DNA from: Acinetobacter tibetensis
GTDB lineage: Bacteria; Pseudomonadota; Gammaproteobacteria; Pseudomonadales; Moraxellaceae
Reading direction: 5' to 3'
DNA: 64,000 bases
NCBI RefSeq assembly: GCF_023824315.1
Contig: NZ_CP098732.1
Coordinates: forward strand, 2,356,001 to 2,420,000
Shown: one piece after another, positions 55,085 through 64,000 of the stretch
Position numbering within the stretch: position 1 is the stretch's first letter
Layout: every line of letters starts with the position of its first letter
Position numbers and translations under genes: made by a program
The notes under the pieces: model-generated
Seen by the model: the letters and a program-made list of their open reading frames with translations, nothing else
What the model was told of the DNA's origin: nothing
Databases searched by the model: none

Positions 55085-55226
55085 AATTCTTGTCCGTCAA
55101 TTTTATCTGTTGTTATACAGATAAATAATAACGCTCTATGTAGGAAAAGCTATAAGCAGCTTTGTACAAACAGTGAAACATACTGCTTATACAAAGCGCT
55201 TGCAGTTTGACTTTAGAGCAAGAGTT

Positions 55227-56533
55227 TTAGAAGTTGTAACGTGCCATAGCACCTACGCGATTATCTTTCCCTTTTTGCCAGAGAAAGTTTCTCGCTCACC
55301 ATAGACATATTCCATCCCTAGCGTGACTGGAGTCACAGGGCTATACATCACATTGAGCCAAACTTGTTGCAAGGTCTTGTTTTGTACAGTATCTATAGAT
55401 ACTAAACCGTCAGCAAAGTCATTCCTGTCATTTGCCAACATAAGACCATCCCCCAAAGTACTGCGTACTTTAGGATTGAATTGATAAATTGTACCTACCG
55501 TTAAGGCATCAAACTCATTTAAGTTAAGGTAGGTTGTAGTCGGGCTGATATTGTAGGCTATATTGGTATATAAGAAGAATTTGTCATCACCTTTGACATG
55601 GGAATAATCTCCCACCACGTGAAGTTGTTCAGACAACTTATAACTTGTACCTAAACCTAGGCCCCAACTAAATGCGGTTTTATTATCTGCATCTGTAGCA
55701 CGAAATTCCTGTGATAAAGCACCTAAAGAAGTGGTTCCCTTAGCTTCTAAACAGTTGTGTTTCAGCTTTGCTGTAAATACCGAGAAGCGATTGTCATCAT
55801 GCTCTTTTTCTAAACCCAGAACATATGATGTGTCTGCATTGAATTTATCGCTATAACGCACCATTGGGGTACGAAACGCACCAATCCCTAAGGGTGCATT
55901 AAAATCAAGCATTTCAGGTTGTAAGCCAGTGGCTATAAAAGTCGAGGTCATTTGAGCAAATAACCAGTTATTCAGAGTTAAATAAGCATGGCGAATGCGT
56001 AGTGAATCATGACTGCCACGGAAATCGACTTCGACCTTCCCCCCAACATCTTGATCTTGAATCGGTGCTTTAAAATCTAGACCTAAACGGGTTGTGGTCG
56101 CGGTACTATAAAAACGATCTTCTATTTTATTTTTATTTGTTACATCACTCAAGGCTACCGCATTAATACGGTTAAAAATCGCATCGCCACCATCAAATTG
56201 GTAAGAGGTATCGCCACGGACAAATCCGTAGAGCTTAACTTCAGAACCACTCGAGGCTTTGACCTGTAACGGTGATGCTTTTTCTGTACTTATGGAATGA
56301 ACAGCTTTAGATGTAGTAATTTGTAGTTTTGTTCTATGACTTACCACTGCTGCTTGTTGTATTTGTGGAAGATTTTGCTGAATCAAAGCTTTTAATGCTT
56401 CAACTTCAGCTCTTAATCGTGCAATTTCCTCTTGCTCAACAGACGCTGCGTGAGTCACTGTCATCATCAAAGTTGCAATGGTAACTGCCAAACTTTGCCG
56501 AATCCTAGGCTTCTTCATGAGGGGTAAACTCAT
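55227..56533 (-). pseudogene. DcaP-type porin with C-terminal frameshift
   Basis: A trimeric DcaP-like outer-membrane channel: start at 56533 (MSLPLMKKPRIRQSL, with AAGGAG upstream), signal peptide ending THA, coiled-coil (EEIARLRAEVEALKALIQQ), then a barrel with YGFVRGDTSYQFDGG. The reading frame ends at 55253 with KKGKIIA. If one A is restored in the AAAAA run near 55275, it continues KDNRVGAMARYNF and stops at 55227, matching the end of the intact paralogue (ENRVNVVALYNF). The final beta-strand with terminal Phe is lost, which should impair BAM-dependent insertion. Sequencing error is possible. Confidence 0.8.
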
Positions 56534-56794
56534 TCCAAGCTCCTTGTTCCTTTGGTATTTTGCATGTTCATCTAGATCCATTTATATCGGGTGAACAAAT
56601 AGACCTATACGATAATATCAATTTCTCAATTGATCACTGCTGAAATGAAAGCGCAACATTATGCTGAATTTTTACCAAAAACCTTATTATTATTTTTTAA
56701 CTCTGTTTTAAGTGTTTCTAATTTAATCTACTTTTTGTTCATCCATCCTCTTTTTGTAACTTTTAATTTCAGCCAAATAATTGTTTAAATAAAT

Positions 56795-56824
56795 AAAAAA
56801 AGAGGCTTATGCCTCTTTTTTTTA
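56795..56824. terminator. Terminator downstream of intact DcaP gene
   Basis: AAAAAAGAGGC / GCCTCTTTTTT with a TTAT loop, long A/T runs on both sides. Confidence 0.9.
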
Positions 56825-56838
56825 TTTGAACTGAATAT

Positions 56839-58194
56839 TTAGAAATTATACAGTGCAACCACGTTTACACGATTTTCTTCACCTGTTTTACTGGTTAAAG
56901 GCGTTGTTGCATTGGGTGCAGAGAAGGTTTCACGTTCACCATAGGTGTATTCAAGACCTAAACTCACTGGTTTAATTGGGCTATAAAATACATTCGCCCA
57001 AGTTTGCCATAAGTCTTTATTCAAAGCGCTTGGGCTTTTAGATGCATTGATATAATCCAAATCTGTATCATGCTTCATATAACCATAACCCAATGTACCA
57101 CGCCACTTCGGATTAAACTGCTGAGTAATACCAACCGTAATTGAGTCAAATTCACTTTGTTGAATATTTTTATTGGCATCAATTGCATAGCCTGGGTTTG
57201 ACCACGATACAAAGCTATTATCCCCTTTGACATGGTAGTAATCTGCTTTTAAGGTCGTACTTGGTGTGACATTGTATTTTGTTCCTAAGCCTACGCCCCA
57301 AGCCACTTTTTCATCATCAGAAGTTTGCTTATCTACCACCATGGTACGGGCTGAAACAATACCAGCATTGTTGGCAAATTTATGATTCAAACGAGCAGTT
57401 AGAGCAGGAATACGCATTTGGTTATCTGGATCTGAACCCAAGGTCCAAGCCGTTCCAGAGACTGAATCTGAACTATATTTAGAATCTTCCAATGCAAAGA
57501 TTAAGTTAGTTTCTGGCGTAAAAGTACTGGTATAACGTACTTGTGGAGTGCGCTTAACTGCACCACCGACATAACCTAAAGCATCAATCGTTTCTGGCAT
57601 ATAATCAGGTACAGCAAAGTTTGACCATGTTTGACCAATGAGCCAGTTGGCATAAGTTAAGTATGCATGACGAATACGTAAAGTATCATTGCTGCCCAAA
57701 AAGTCGACTTCAACTTTACCAGCAACATCACCCACCTGAGTTGGCGTCTTAAAATCAAAACCTAAGCGTGTTGCAGCTAAAGTAGATTTGAAAAGATCAC
57801 TATTTCCTGGCGCTCCGTCTAAAGCAGCTTTATTGATTTGGTTATATGGATGCGCTCTGCTTGGACCACCATCAATCTGATAAGTCGCATCTGCACGGAC
57901 ATTACCGTAGAAATTAACTTCTGCACCACCGACCGTAATGCCTAAACCTTTTTTCTCTGCTACTGGTTTTGCTGGCGGAGTTTGTGTAGCAGCCTGAACC
58001 TGATAATTCTGCTGCTGCGTGTTCATTTGCTTTTGCTGCTGTGCATATTGCTCTAACATGCCTCGCAACTCTTGAACCTCTTTACGTAATTGTTCAACTT
58101 CCGTATTGGTATCTGCCTGTACAGTTCCTGCTGCAACCACACCCATCGCTAATACTAACGTTTTTAAACGCACAGACATCTTTTGAGTCGTCAT
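56839..58194 (-). CDS. dcaP: DcaP-type outer-membrane channel
   Basis: A 451-residue porin started at 58194 (MTTQKMSVRLK, ATAGGG upstream); seven codons more are open. Signal peptide ending VQA, an N-terminal coiled coil (EVEQLRKEVQELRGMLEQYAQ) and Gln-rich linker, then a barrel from VNFYGNVRADATYQIDGG to the C-terminal VALYNF with terminal Phe. DcaP channels of Acinetobacter admit dicarboxylic acids and some beta-lactamase inhibitors such as sulbactam and tazobactam. The paralogue at 55227 is frameshifted. Confidence 0.9.
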   Translation of the reverse strand: MTTQKMSVRLKTLVLAMGVVAAGTVQADTNTEVEQLRKEVQELRGMLEQYAQQQKQMNTQQQNYQVQAATQTPPAKPVAEKKGLGITVGGAEVNFYGNVRADATYQIDGGPSRAHPYNQINKAALDGAPGNSDLFKSTLAATRLGFDFKTPTQVGDVAGKVEVDFLGSNDTLRIRHAYLTYANWLIGQTWSNFAVPDYMPETIDALGYVGGAVKRTPQVRYTSTFTPETNLIFALEDSKYSSDSVSGTAWTLGSDPDNQMRIPALTARLNHKFANNAGIVSARTMVVDKQTSDDEKVAWGVGLGTKYNVTPSTTLKADYYHVKGDNSFVSWSNPGYAIDANKNIQQSEFDSITVGITQQFNPKWRGTLGYGYMKHDTDLDYINASKSPSALNKDLWQTWANVFYSPIKPVSLGLEYTYGERETFSAPNATTPLTSKTGEENRVNVVALYNF

Positions 58195-58934
58195 CCTAAA
58201 TTCCCTATCCATCACCAGTGCAAATTATTGTTTGTTCATTCCACTGAACATTTCTTGAGCCAAAATGTGACAGATAAGTCTTATATCGACTATATATGCT
58301 TTAGTCGAAGGCTATTTTTTGTTTTTTATACAAATTACCATTCCGTTTGCAATGAAATTGAGACTAAGTCTTTGTCTTTTCAGTATAAGTATCGAATTAT
58401 TATTCATAAATAATGAATTATGATTCATTATTTTAATAAGCTAAGTTTAACCAATATGATAATTAACATCAGAAACAATACCTTTAAGGTATTGAAATCA
58501 ACCTATTAGGTGTGATTTTTTCTTAAATTAATACCTAGAGATTTCTTACTCATCTGTCTCATTATTATATTGTTGTACAATCTTGAACATTCGGCTTATT
58601 TACTCAAACCAAACAACGCCGAAAAATCAAAACAGAGATTCAGCTTTTATTTAAAGCACAGACTTTAATTTTTTATATTTACGCTCAATCTTTCCAAATT
58701 TCCTCTGTGACTTCATTACCTCATCTTACGCGGCAATGCTAAGAAGTTTTCATTTTAATCAATAACAATTTGGTCAATTGCCGCAGCTTTAAATCAAATA
58801 TACAGCGCTGTGTGATGACAGCATCTTCATCGAATTATATTCAGGTCCATACGTTTAGATCAGTAATTTCAAGCAAAACTTTGTCAGTAAAATTCATGCT
58901 GAATAGGGGCAGACTGTGTATAAAACACACATAG
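58195..58934. promoter_or_regulatory. Long AT-rich region upstream of dcaP
   Basis: About 740 bp without a supported gene. It contains a perfect 10-bp inverted repeat AATAATGAAT-TATG-ATTCATTATT (58409-58432) about 215 bp before the dcaP start, a possible regulator site. The rest shows no clear structure. Confidence 0.45.
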
Positions 58935-58962
58935 AAAAGGCGTAATTTAAATTACGCCTTTT
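58935..58962. terminator. Terminator of the ypfJ-like gene
   Basis: AAAAGGCGTAAT / ATTACGCCTTTT, 12-bp perfect stem with a TTAA loop, 17 bp after the stop codon. Confidence 0.85.
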
Positions 58963-58978
58963 GCATTCAGCTTAAAAA

Positions 58979-59890
58979 TTAAATCGCTTGATTAAAGGTA
59001 TCGCAGTCTTTTAAGTTGCCTGATTTAAGACCTGCTTGAAACCATTTCATCCTCTGCACACTCGAACCATGTGTAAAGCTATCAGGAACAACCTGTCCTG
59101 TTGATTGCTTCTGTAAGTAATCATCCCCAATTTTGTGCGCAGCATCCATCGCTTCTTCAATATCACCCTGTTGCAAAAACTGAGTGCGCTGTTGGTTATG
59201 ATAGGCCCAAATACCTGCTAAACAATCGGCTTGTAATTCTTGACGCACAGACAGTTGATTCGCTTCAACTTTCGAAGTCTGCGTGCGTGCTTTATGAACC
59301 TGATCGGAAATTCCCAAAAGATTCTGCACATGGTGTCCAACCTCATGTGCAACTACATAGGCTTGAGCAAAGTCGCCCGCTTGATCTTGGCGAGTCAGTT
59401 CTGTTTGGTTTTGTTCACCACCAATGCCCATTTGCTGACGCATATCTTTAAAGAAAGTGGTATCAATATAAACTTTCTGATCGACTGGGCAATAAAATGG
59501 CCCCATAGCCGCTTGCGCTGCACCACAACCTGAATTCACAGCTCCAGTAAACATCACCAGTTTTGGTGCGGTATACTGCTGATTCAATTGCTGCTGAAAC
59601 ACCACATTCCACGTGTCTTCAGTATCTGCCAACACTGTTCCAATAAAATCCATGGCTTCTTGCTGCTCTGGGGTTGGATTATCCAAACCTTTGGTTTCCG
59701 CACCAATCGAAGCTTGCTGTGTTACTTGCTGAGTAGCTTGATATGCCTGCTGTGGATCTACTCCAAAAAATTTCCATGCGACAAATGCAACCACCAAGCC
59801 TAGAATACTGAAGCCACCCATTTTGCGACCTGTACCACCGCCACGACGGTCTTCTATATTGCTACTGACACGACGACCTTTCCAACGCAT
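58979..59890 (-). CDS. ypfJ: Neutral zinc metallopeptidase, YpfJ/KPN_02809 type
   Basis: A 303-residue membrane-anchored metallopeptidase-like protein: Arg/Gly-rich N-terminus (MRWKGRRVSSNIEDRRGGG), one membrane helix (about 27-43), and a zinc domain with the HExxH motif VVAHEVGHHVQNLLG (about 178-192) and a QADCLAGIWAYH segment supplying the third ligand region. Five Cys-type residues include SGCGAAQAAMGPFYCP. Substrate unknown. Confidence 0.9.
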   Translation of the reverse strand: MRWKGRRVSSNIEDRRGGGTGRKMGGFSILGLVVAFVAWKFFGVDPQQAYQATQQVTQQASIGAETKGLDNPTPEQQEAMDFIGTVLADTEDTWNVVFQQQLNQQYTAPKLVMFTGAVNSGCGAAQAAMGPFYCPVDQKVYIDTTFFKDMRQQMGIGGEQNQTELTRQDQAGDFAQAYVVAHEVGHHVQNLLGISDQVHKARTQTSKVEANQLSVRQELQADCLAGIWAYHNQQRTQFLQQGDIEEAMDAAHKIGDDYLQKQSTGQVVPDSFTHGSSVQRMKWFQAGLKSGNLKDCDTFNQAI

Positions 59891-59929
59891 AGCCTTATTC
59901 CTTATTTTTATGAAGTAGACCTTTTAAGC

Positions 59930-60856
59930 TTAAGCCTGTTTTGAATTCGGCCAAATCTTTTTAAACACAGTTAGTACAAGAATCACTGCCAAACCCGCGG
60001 CAATACCAATCATCAAATTAATTAAAGTTGGCGTTAATGCACCAACAATACTGCCAAAATTAGGAATTAACTCTAAGTGATCAACTGTATCTTCGGTAAA
60101 ATGATGGATAAGCGGTACTGCATGGTTAATAATCCCACCACCCACCAAGAACATTGCAATTGTGCCAACTACGGTTAATGTTTTCATGAGCTTAGGTGCA
60201 AAAGCCAATAAAAAGCGTCCCACTTTCTGTTTCGTATTCGAGCCTTGTTGAGTTAAGTACAGCCCAATATCATCAATTTTGACAATCAATCCGACAAATC
60301 CGTATACACCGATGGTCATTGCAATCGCAATAATGCTGAGTACAGTCAGTTTACTCATAAACGTCGCTGTAGCTACTGTACCTAAAGAAATCACCACAAT
60401 CTCTGCAGACAGAATAAAGTCAGTGCGAACGGCACCTTTAATTTTCTCTTTCTCATAGGTCACTAGGTCAGTTTCAATGGTGTGAAGCTCTTCTTCTGCT
60501 TCCTTCTCATTGCTCGCCTTACGATGTTGCAAACTGTGTAAAACTTTTTCTACGCCTTCATAACATAAGAATAAACCGCCAATCATCAATAAAGGATTAA
60601 TCAGCCACGGCGCCACTACACTGATCAATAGTGCCAGTGGCACCAAAATCAATTTATTCACAAAAGAACCCTTGGCGACACTCCAGACTACAGGCAATTC
60701 GCGTTCTGCACGTAAACCGCTGACCTGTTGTGCATTGAGTGCCAAGTCATCCCCCAAAACACCCGCTGTTTTCTTGGCAGCCACTTTACTCATGACAGCA
60801 ACGTCATCTAATACAGTCGCAATATCATCTAATAATATTAATAAGCTACTTGCCAT
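59930..60856 (-). CDS. DUF808 (YedI-type) inner-membrane protein
   Basis: A 308-residue membrane protein starting MASSLLILLDDIATVLDDVAVMSKVAAKKTAG-like (key segment LLDDIATVLDDVA, 7-19), with about six to seven membrane helices (for example PLALLISVVAPWLINPLLMIGG). The family has no known function. Adjacent to ypfJ on the same strand (39-bp gap), so possibly co-transcribed. Confidence 0.88.
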   Translation of the reverse strand: MASSLLILLDDIATVLDDVAVMSKVAAKKTAGVLGDDLALNAQQVSGLRAERELPVVWSVAKGSFVNKLILVPLALLISVVAPWLINPLLMIGGLFLCYEGVEKVLHSLQHRKASNEKEAEEELHTIETDLVTYEKEKIKGAVRTDFILSAEIVVISLGTVATATFMSKLTVLSIIAIAMTIGVYGFVGLIVKIDDIGLYLTQQGSNTKQKVGRFLLAFAPKLMKTLTVVGTIAMFLVGGGIINHAVPLIHHFTEDTVDHLELIPNFGSIVGALTPTLINLMIGIAAGLAVILVLTVFKKIWPNSKQA

Positions 60857-60969
60857 TATATTTATCCTAAGAAGTTTGCTCTATTTTAATGGGATATGCA
60901 GAAAAAAACTGTATTTACCTGATGATTTATGTTCGGATTTAATTTTTTTCTACTTCTATTTTTTTCTGA

Positions 60970-61045
60970 CTGACATTAAAAAAAATTATGCCGTACAATG
61001 TAGCCCATTAATTGACTGCAGATGTAGTAAAAAACACTACTTTTT
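60970..61045 (+). promoter_or_regulatory. Promoter and leader of trpS
   Basis: CTGACA (60970-60975) and TACAAT (60994-60999) with an 18-bp spacer give a reasonable sigma-70 promoter. The leader of about 50 nt carries a 5-bp hairpin GTAGT / ACTAC (61024-61040) followed by five T, a weak terminator-like structure just before the ribosome site. Confidence 0.5.
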
Positions 61046-61055
61046 GGAAAAGAAA

Positions 61056-62069
61056 ATGAGTAATCAAGATAATCGTCCAGTCATTTTGACTGGCGACCGT
61101 CCTACAGGGCAACTTCACTTAGGTCATTTTGTTGGTTCGTTACGTTCACGTGTGGGTCTACAAGATTCACATCATCAACATCTTTTATTGGCTGATGCGC
61201 AAGCATTGACTGACAATGCCGACAATTTTGAAAAAGTACGTCGTAATATTATTGAAGTTGCTACCGATTACTTAGCAGTTGGTATTGACCCAACCAAAAC
61301 CACCATCTGTGTTCAATCTTGCTTACCTGCATTAAATGAACTTACGATGTTGTATCTCAACTTCGTGACCGTTTCACGTTTAGAGCGTAATCCAACCATT
61401 AAATCTGAAATTCAGATGCGTGGTTTTGAACGTGATATTCCAGCAGGCTTCCTATGCTATCCAGTCGCTCAAGCTGCTGACATTACCGCATTTAAAGCCA
61501 CTGTTGTTCCTGTTGGTGAAGACCAAATTCCAATGATTGAACAAACCAATGAAATTGTTCGTCGTATTAACCGTCAAATCGGTCAAGACCTATTACCAGA
61601 ATGTAAAGCACTGCTTTCTAATATGAGTCGTTTACCAGGCTTTGATGGTAAAGCAAAAATGTCAAAATCATTAGGCAACACCATTGTGCTTGATGCAAGC
61701 GATAAAGACATTAAAAAAGCCGTAAATGCAATGTATACCGATCCGAACCACCTGCGTATTGAAGATCCGGGTCAAGTCGAAGGGAATATCGTATTTACTT
61801 ATTTAGATGCTTTTGATCCGAATAAAGAAGAAGTCGAAGAGTTGAAAGCACACTATCGTCGTGGTGGTTTAGGCGATGGTACGGTGAAAAAACGCTTGGA
61901 AGGTGTCTTGAAAGAATTAATCGGACCAATTCGTGAACGTCGTATCGAGCTTGCCAAAGATCCAGATTATATTATGGACATTTTAAAGGCTGGCACAGAT
62001 AAATGCCGCGATATTACCCAACAAACATTAGATGAAGTCAAATCCGGTTTAGGTGTATTTCACTTCTAA
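61056..62069 (+). CDS. trpS: Tryptophanyl-tRNA synthetase
   Basis: A 337-residue class I synthetase. The start at 61056 (MSNQDNRPVILTGDRPTGQ) follows GGAAAAG; an open frame upstream has no family match. HIGH-type motif TGQLHLGHFVGSL (about 17-29) and KMSKS in GKAKMSKSLGN. The GDRPTG form and RRGGLGDG segment resemble, from memory, the subgroup seen in streptococci more than E. coli TrpS. It charges tRNA-Trp. Confidence 0.96.
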   Translation: MSNQDNRPVILTGDRPTGQLHLGHFVGSLRSRVGLQDSHHQHLLLADAQALTDNADNFEKVRRNIIEVATDYLAVGIDPTKTTICVQSCLPALNELTMLYLNFVTVSRLERNPTIKSEIQMRGFERDIPAGFLCYPVAQAADITAFKATVVPVGEDQIPMIEQTNEIVRRINRQIGQDLLPECKALLSNMSRLPGFDGKAKMSKSLGNTIVLDASDKDIKKAVNAMYTDPNHLRIEDPGQVEGNIVFTYLDAFDPNKEEVEELKAHYRRGGLGDGTVKKRLEGVLKELIGPIRERRIELAKDPDYIMDILKAGTDKCRDITQQTLDEVKSGLGVFHF

Positions 62070-62089
62070 ACATGTTTGAGCAACATCAC

Positions 62090-62124
62090 AAATTAAAGGT
62101 CTTTTATAAGACCTTTAATTTTTT
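62090..62124. terminator. Terminator of trpS
   Basis: AAATTAAAGGTCTT / AAGACCTTTAATTT, 14-bp stem with a TTAT loop and T6. Confidence 0.9.
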
Positions 62125-62449
62125 AGAATAAAAAAACATCGCCCCAATCACAAGACTCTCCAATTATTAACGTGATTTAACATGAAGTAACGTGATTGCT
62201 CATGACCTTGAGACTCATTACGATTAACATTATCCCATGATTTAGGAAATCCTAAATTGATAACATTTCTCCTTAACCGAACTGTGCAAACAGATTCGTT
62301 GTTCTACGCAATGATCACCCCAATCGTTGCGTATTTTTTTGTCTCAAAGTTTTTTAGACTTATTCTCATTTCGGTGCTATCTTAGACAATAAAGAACAAA
62401 TTTGTATTTTATTTGTTATAAATAACATTAAAAAAAAGAGAATTCGATC
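62125..62449. promoter_or_regulatory. Upstream region of yqiJ
   Basis: 325 bp of AT-rich DNA with the perfect inverted repeat ATTTAGGA-AA-TCCTAAAT at 62240-62257. It should hold the yqiJK promoter; none is clear. Confidence 0.45.
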
Positions 62450-63091
62450 ATGTGGGAACTTGTGACGCACCCGTCAAATCTCATTTTTAGCATTTCTATA
62501 TGCCTACTCTTTCTCTTTGCCTTTTTTGAGCTGACTTTATTGTTATTGGGCGGTGGCACTCAAGGTATTCTCGACCAACTTTTACCCGCTGATCTCACTT
62601 CACCTGAAGTCGATATAGATACTGAAGCCAGTTGGTTGTTACAAGTTTTAGACTGGTTATATTTGGGGCGTGTGCCTTTATTAATCTGGGTTATTATCTT
62701 TCTTACCATTTTTGGGCTGTTTGGACTGCTATTACAAACAGTTGCTCACTTATTTACAGAAACCTATTGGAGTGCTTGGCTCTTAGCACCTGCCAGCTTC
62801 TTCTTGTGTATGCCATTGGTCCGTTTCACCGCGAAAGTTGTTTCAAGAGTTTTACCGCAAGACGAAACTACTGCAATATTTAGTGAAGAATTGGTCGGTC
62901 GTACTGCCGTAATTGTGATTGGTATTGCTAAACCCCATTCCCCTGCTCAAGCCAAAGTCAAAGATCAATTTGGACAAATTCATTATGTTTTGGTTGAACC
63001 AGAACAAGAAGATGCTTTTAAACAAGGTCAGCAAGTGATTCTGACCCAAAAAACAAAAATTGGCTTTCAAGCCATACGTTCTGAAACTTAA
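62450..63091 (+). CDS. yqiJ: YqiJ-type membrane protein with OB fold
   Basis: A 213-residue protein with three to four membrane helices (about 9-35, 75-103 and 113-133) and a C-terminal OB-fold-like domain (about 148-210, ELVGRTAVIVIGIA...GQQVILTQKTKIGF). Proteins of this kind (NfeD-related) accompany flotillins in membrane microdomains. The flotillin gene follows 24 bp downstream, so the pair is an operon. Confidence 0.88.
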   Translation: MWELVTHPSNLIFSISICLLFLFAFFELTLLLLGGGTQGILDQLLPADLTSPEVDIDTEASWLLQVLDWLYLGRVPLLIWVIIFLTIFGLFGLLLQTVAHLFTETYWSAWLLAPASFFLCMPLVRFTAKVVSRVLPQDETTAIFSEELVGRTAVIVIGIAKPHSPAQAKVKDQFGQIHYVLVEPEQEDAFKQGQQVILTQKTKIGFQAIRSET

Positions 63092-63115
63092 TAACACTTA
63101 AATTTTGAGTATACG

Positions 63116-64000
63116 ATGCTAAATTCAAATCTTATCAATCTGTTAGTAATTGCAGGCATTATTTTTGTCGCAATTATTGCTATTGGCTTTATAGTCGCCC
63201 GCTTATATCAACGTTCAAGCAAAGAAATTTCATTTGTCCGTACAGGATTTGGTGGCGAGAAGGTCATCTTGAATGGTGGTGCCATTGTTCTTCCTGTATT
63301 GCACGAAATTATTCCAGTTAACATGAATACCCTTCGACTTGAAGTGGTTCGTGCAGAAGAACAAGCGCTCATTACACGTGATCGTATGCGTGTAGATGTA
63401 ATGGCAGAGTTTTATGTGCGGGTAAAACCGACTGCTGAATCGATTGCAACAGCCGCTCAGACTTTAGGTCGAAAAACCATGTCTCCCAATGAACTGAAGA
63501 ATTTGGTGGAAGGCAAATTTGTTGACTCTTTGCGTGCGGTCGCTGCTGAAATGGCAATGGAAGAACTACATGAAAAACGTGTGGACTTCGTGCAAAAAGT
63601 TCAACAAGTCGTATCAGAAGATTTATTCAAGAATGGTCTAGAACTTGAAACCGTGTCTTTAACTGGTTTAGATCAGACCAGTTTTAAATACTTTAATCCG
63701 CAAAATGCGTTCGATGCAGAAGGTTTAACCAAACTTACAGAAACCATTGAAGACCGCCGTAAAAAACGTAATGTGATTGAACAAGATGCAGATCTTGCAA
63801 TTAAAACTAAAAACTTAGAAGCCGAGCAAGCACGTTTACAAATTTTACGTGAAGAAGAATATGCCAAATTACAACAAGAACGCGAAATTTCAGTCCGTCG
63901 AGCAGAACAGCTTGCTGAAATTGCAGCACAAGAAGCAGCTAAAAAACGTGAGGCAGAAGAAGCACAAATTGCTGCTGAACGTGAAGTTGAATTAAAGCGT
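63116..64000 (+). CDS. yqiK: Flotillin-family protein YqiK (3' end outside window)
   Basis: The first 295 residues of a flotillin. A membrane helix (about 8-30) precedes an SPFH/PHB domain (about 36-200, with SFVRTGFGGEKVILNGGAIVLPVLHE and RMRVDVMAEFYVRVKP), then a charged coiled coil (LEAEQARLQILREEEYAKL and beyond). Flotillins organise lipid microdomains and membrane fluidity. The rest lies beyond 64000. Confidence 0.92.
   Translation, partial: MLNSNLINLLVIAGIIFVAIIAIGFIVARLYQRSSKEISFVRTGFGGEKVILNGGAIVLPVLHEIIPVNMNTLRLEVVRAEEQALITRDRMRVDVMAEFYVRVKPTAESIATAAQTLGRKTMSPNELKNLVEGKFVDSLRAVAAEMAMEELHEKRVDFVQKVQQVVSEDLFKNGLELETVSLTGLDQTSFKYFNPQNAFDAEGLTKLTETIEDRRKKRNVIEQDADLAIKTKNLEAEQARLQILREEEYAKLQQEREISVRRAEQLAEIAAQEAAKKREAEEAQIAAEREVELKR

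Noticed and set aside
60672..61055. N-terminal extension of TrpS to an upstream start
   Set aside because: The extra 128 residues are antisense to the DUF808 gene and then leader sequence; the family start is at 61056.

Overview
The window looks like a chromosomal segment of an Acinetobacter species. The evidence is an AT-rich Gammaproteobacterial gene set (about 40% GC by eye), a type VI secretion (T6SS) cluster with Acinetobacter-type accessory genes (asaA/tslA-like, tagX-like) and no TssJ lipoprotein in the visible part, two DcaP-type porins, an RsxB-Nth pair, and a divergent TrpS. I cannot name the species. The segment is mostly ordinary chromosome with a few accessory islets.

Layout. 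1-14131 holds most of a T6SS cluster in two divergent operons. The leftward one is asaA-tssB-tssC-hcp-tssE-tssF-tssG, with tssG cut by the window edge. The rightward one is tssH(clpV)-tssA-tssK-tssL-membrane protein-tagX. tssM, vgrG and effector genes are not in the window. 14194-14949 holds two diverged tandem copies of a unit made of a terminator and a tiny zinc-ribbon gene. 15062-16489 is an AT-rich orphan gene with a C-terminal PD-(D/E)XK nuclease-like motif, the best candidate for an undescribed (possibly defence) function. 16566-22024 is the methylcitrate (propionate) operon gntR-prpB-prpC-acnD, without prpF. 22455-25893 is a copper-type P1B ATPase with three YHS modules, divergent from a CueR-like regulator. 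25965-42354 is housekeeping: formyl-THF cyclo-ligase, Lon, a VOC protein, M28 peptidase, RlmH, a YgiD-type dioxygenase, a META lipoprotein, GdhA, RsxB-Nth, Adk, DUF445, PBP2 and RsmD. A strong small-RNA candidate lies at 29765-29868.

42443-44432 is a run of small secreted or lipidated proteins: two His-rich lipoproteins, a decayed third one between them, and a short exported protein. 44761-49868 holds an MhpA-type aromatic hydroxylase, a glutathione S-transferase and a TetR-MFS-LysR(HcaR-like) operon with a perfect 18-bp operator-like palindrome. 50034-58194 holds a thioesterase, a patatin, Na+/alanine and Na+/glutamate symporters and two DcaP-type porins, one carrying a one-base frameshift that removes its C-terminal beta-signal. 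58979-64000 holds a YpfJ-type metallopeptidase, a DUF808 protein, TrpS and the yqiJ-yqiK (flotillin) pair, yqiK being cut by the window end.

How they work together. The T6SS genes encode sheath, tube, baseplate, ClpV recycling ATPase, part of the membrane complex and a peptidoglycan hydrolase. The prp genes detoxify and use propionyl-CoA. The porin, GltS and GdhA genes fit an organism living on amino and dicarboxylic acids. No tRNA, rRNA, CRISPR array, intact insertion sequence or prophage was recognised.
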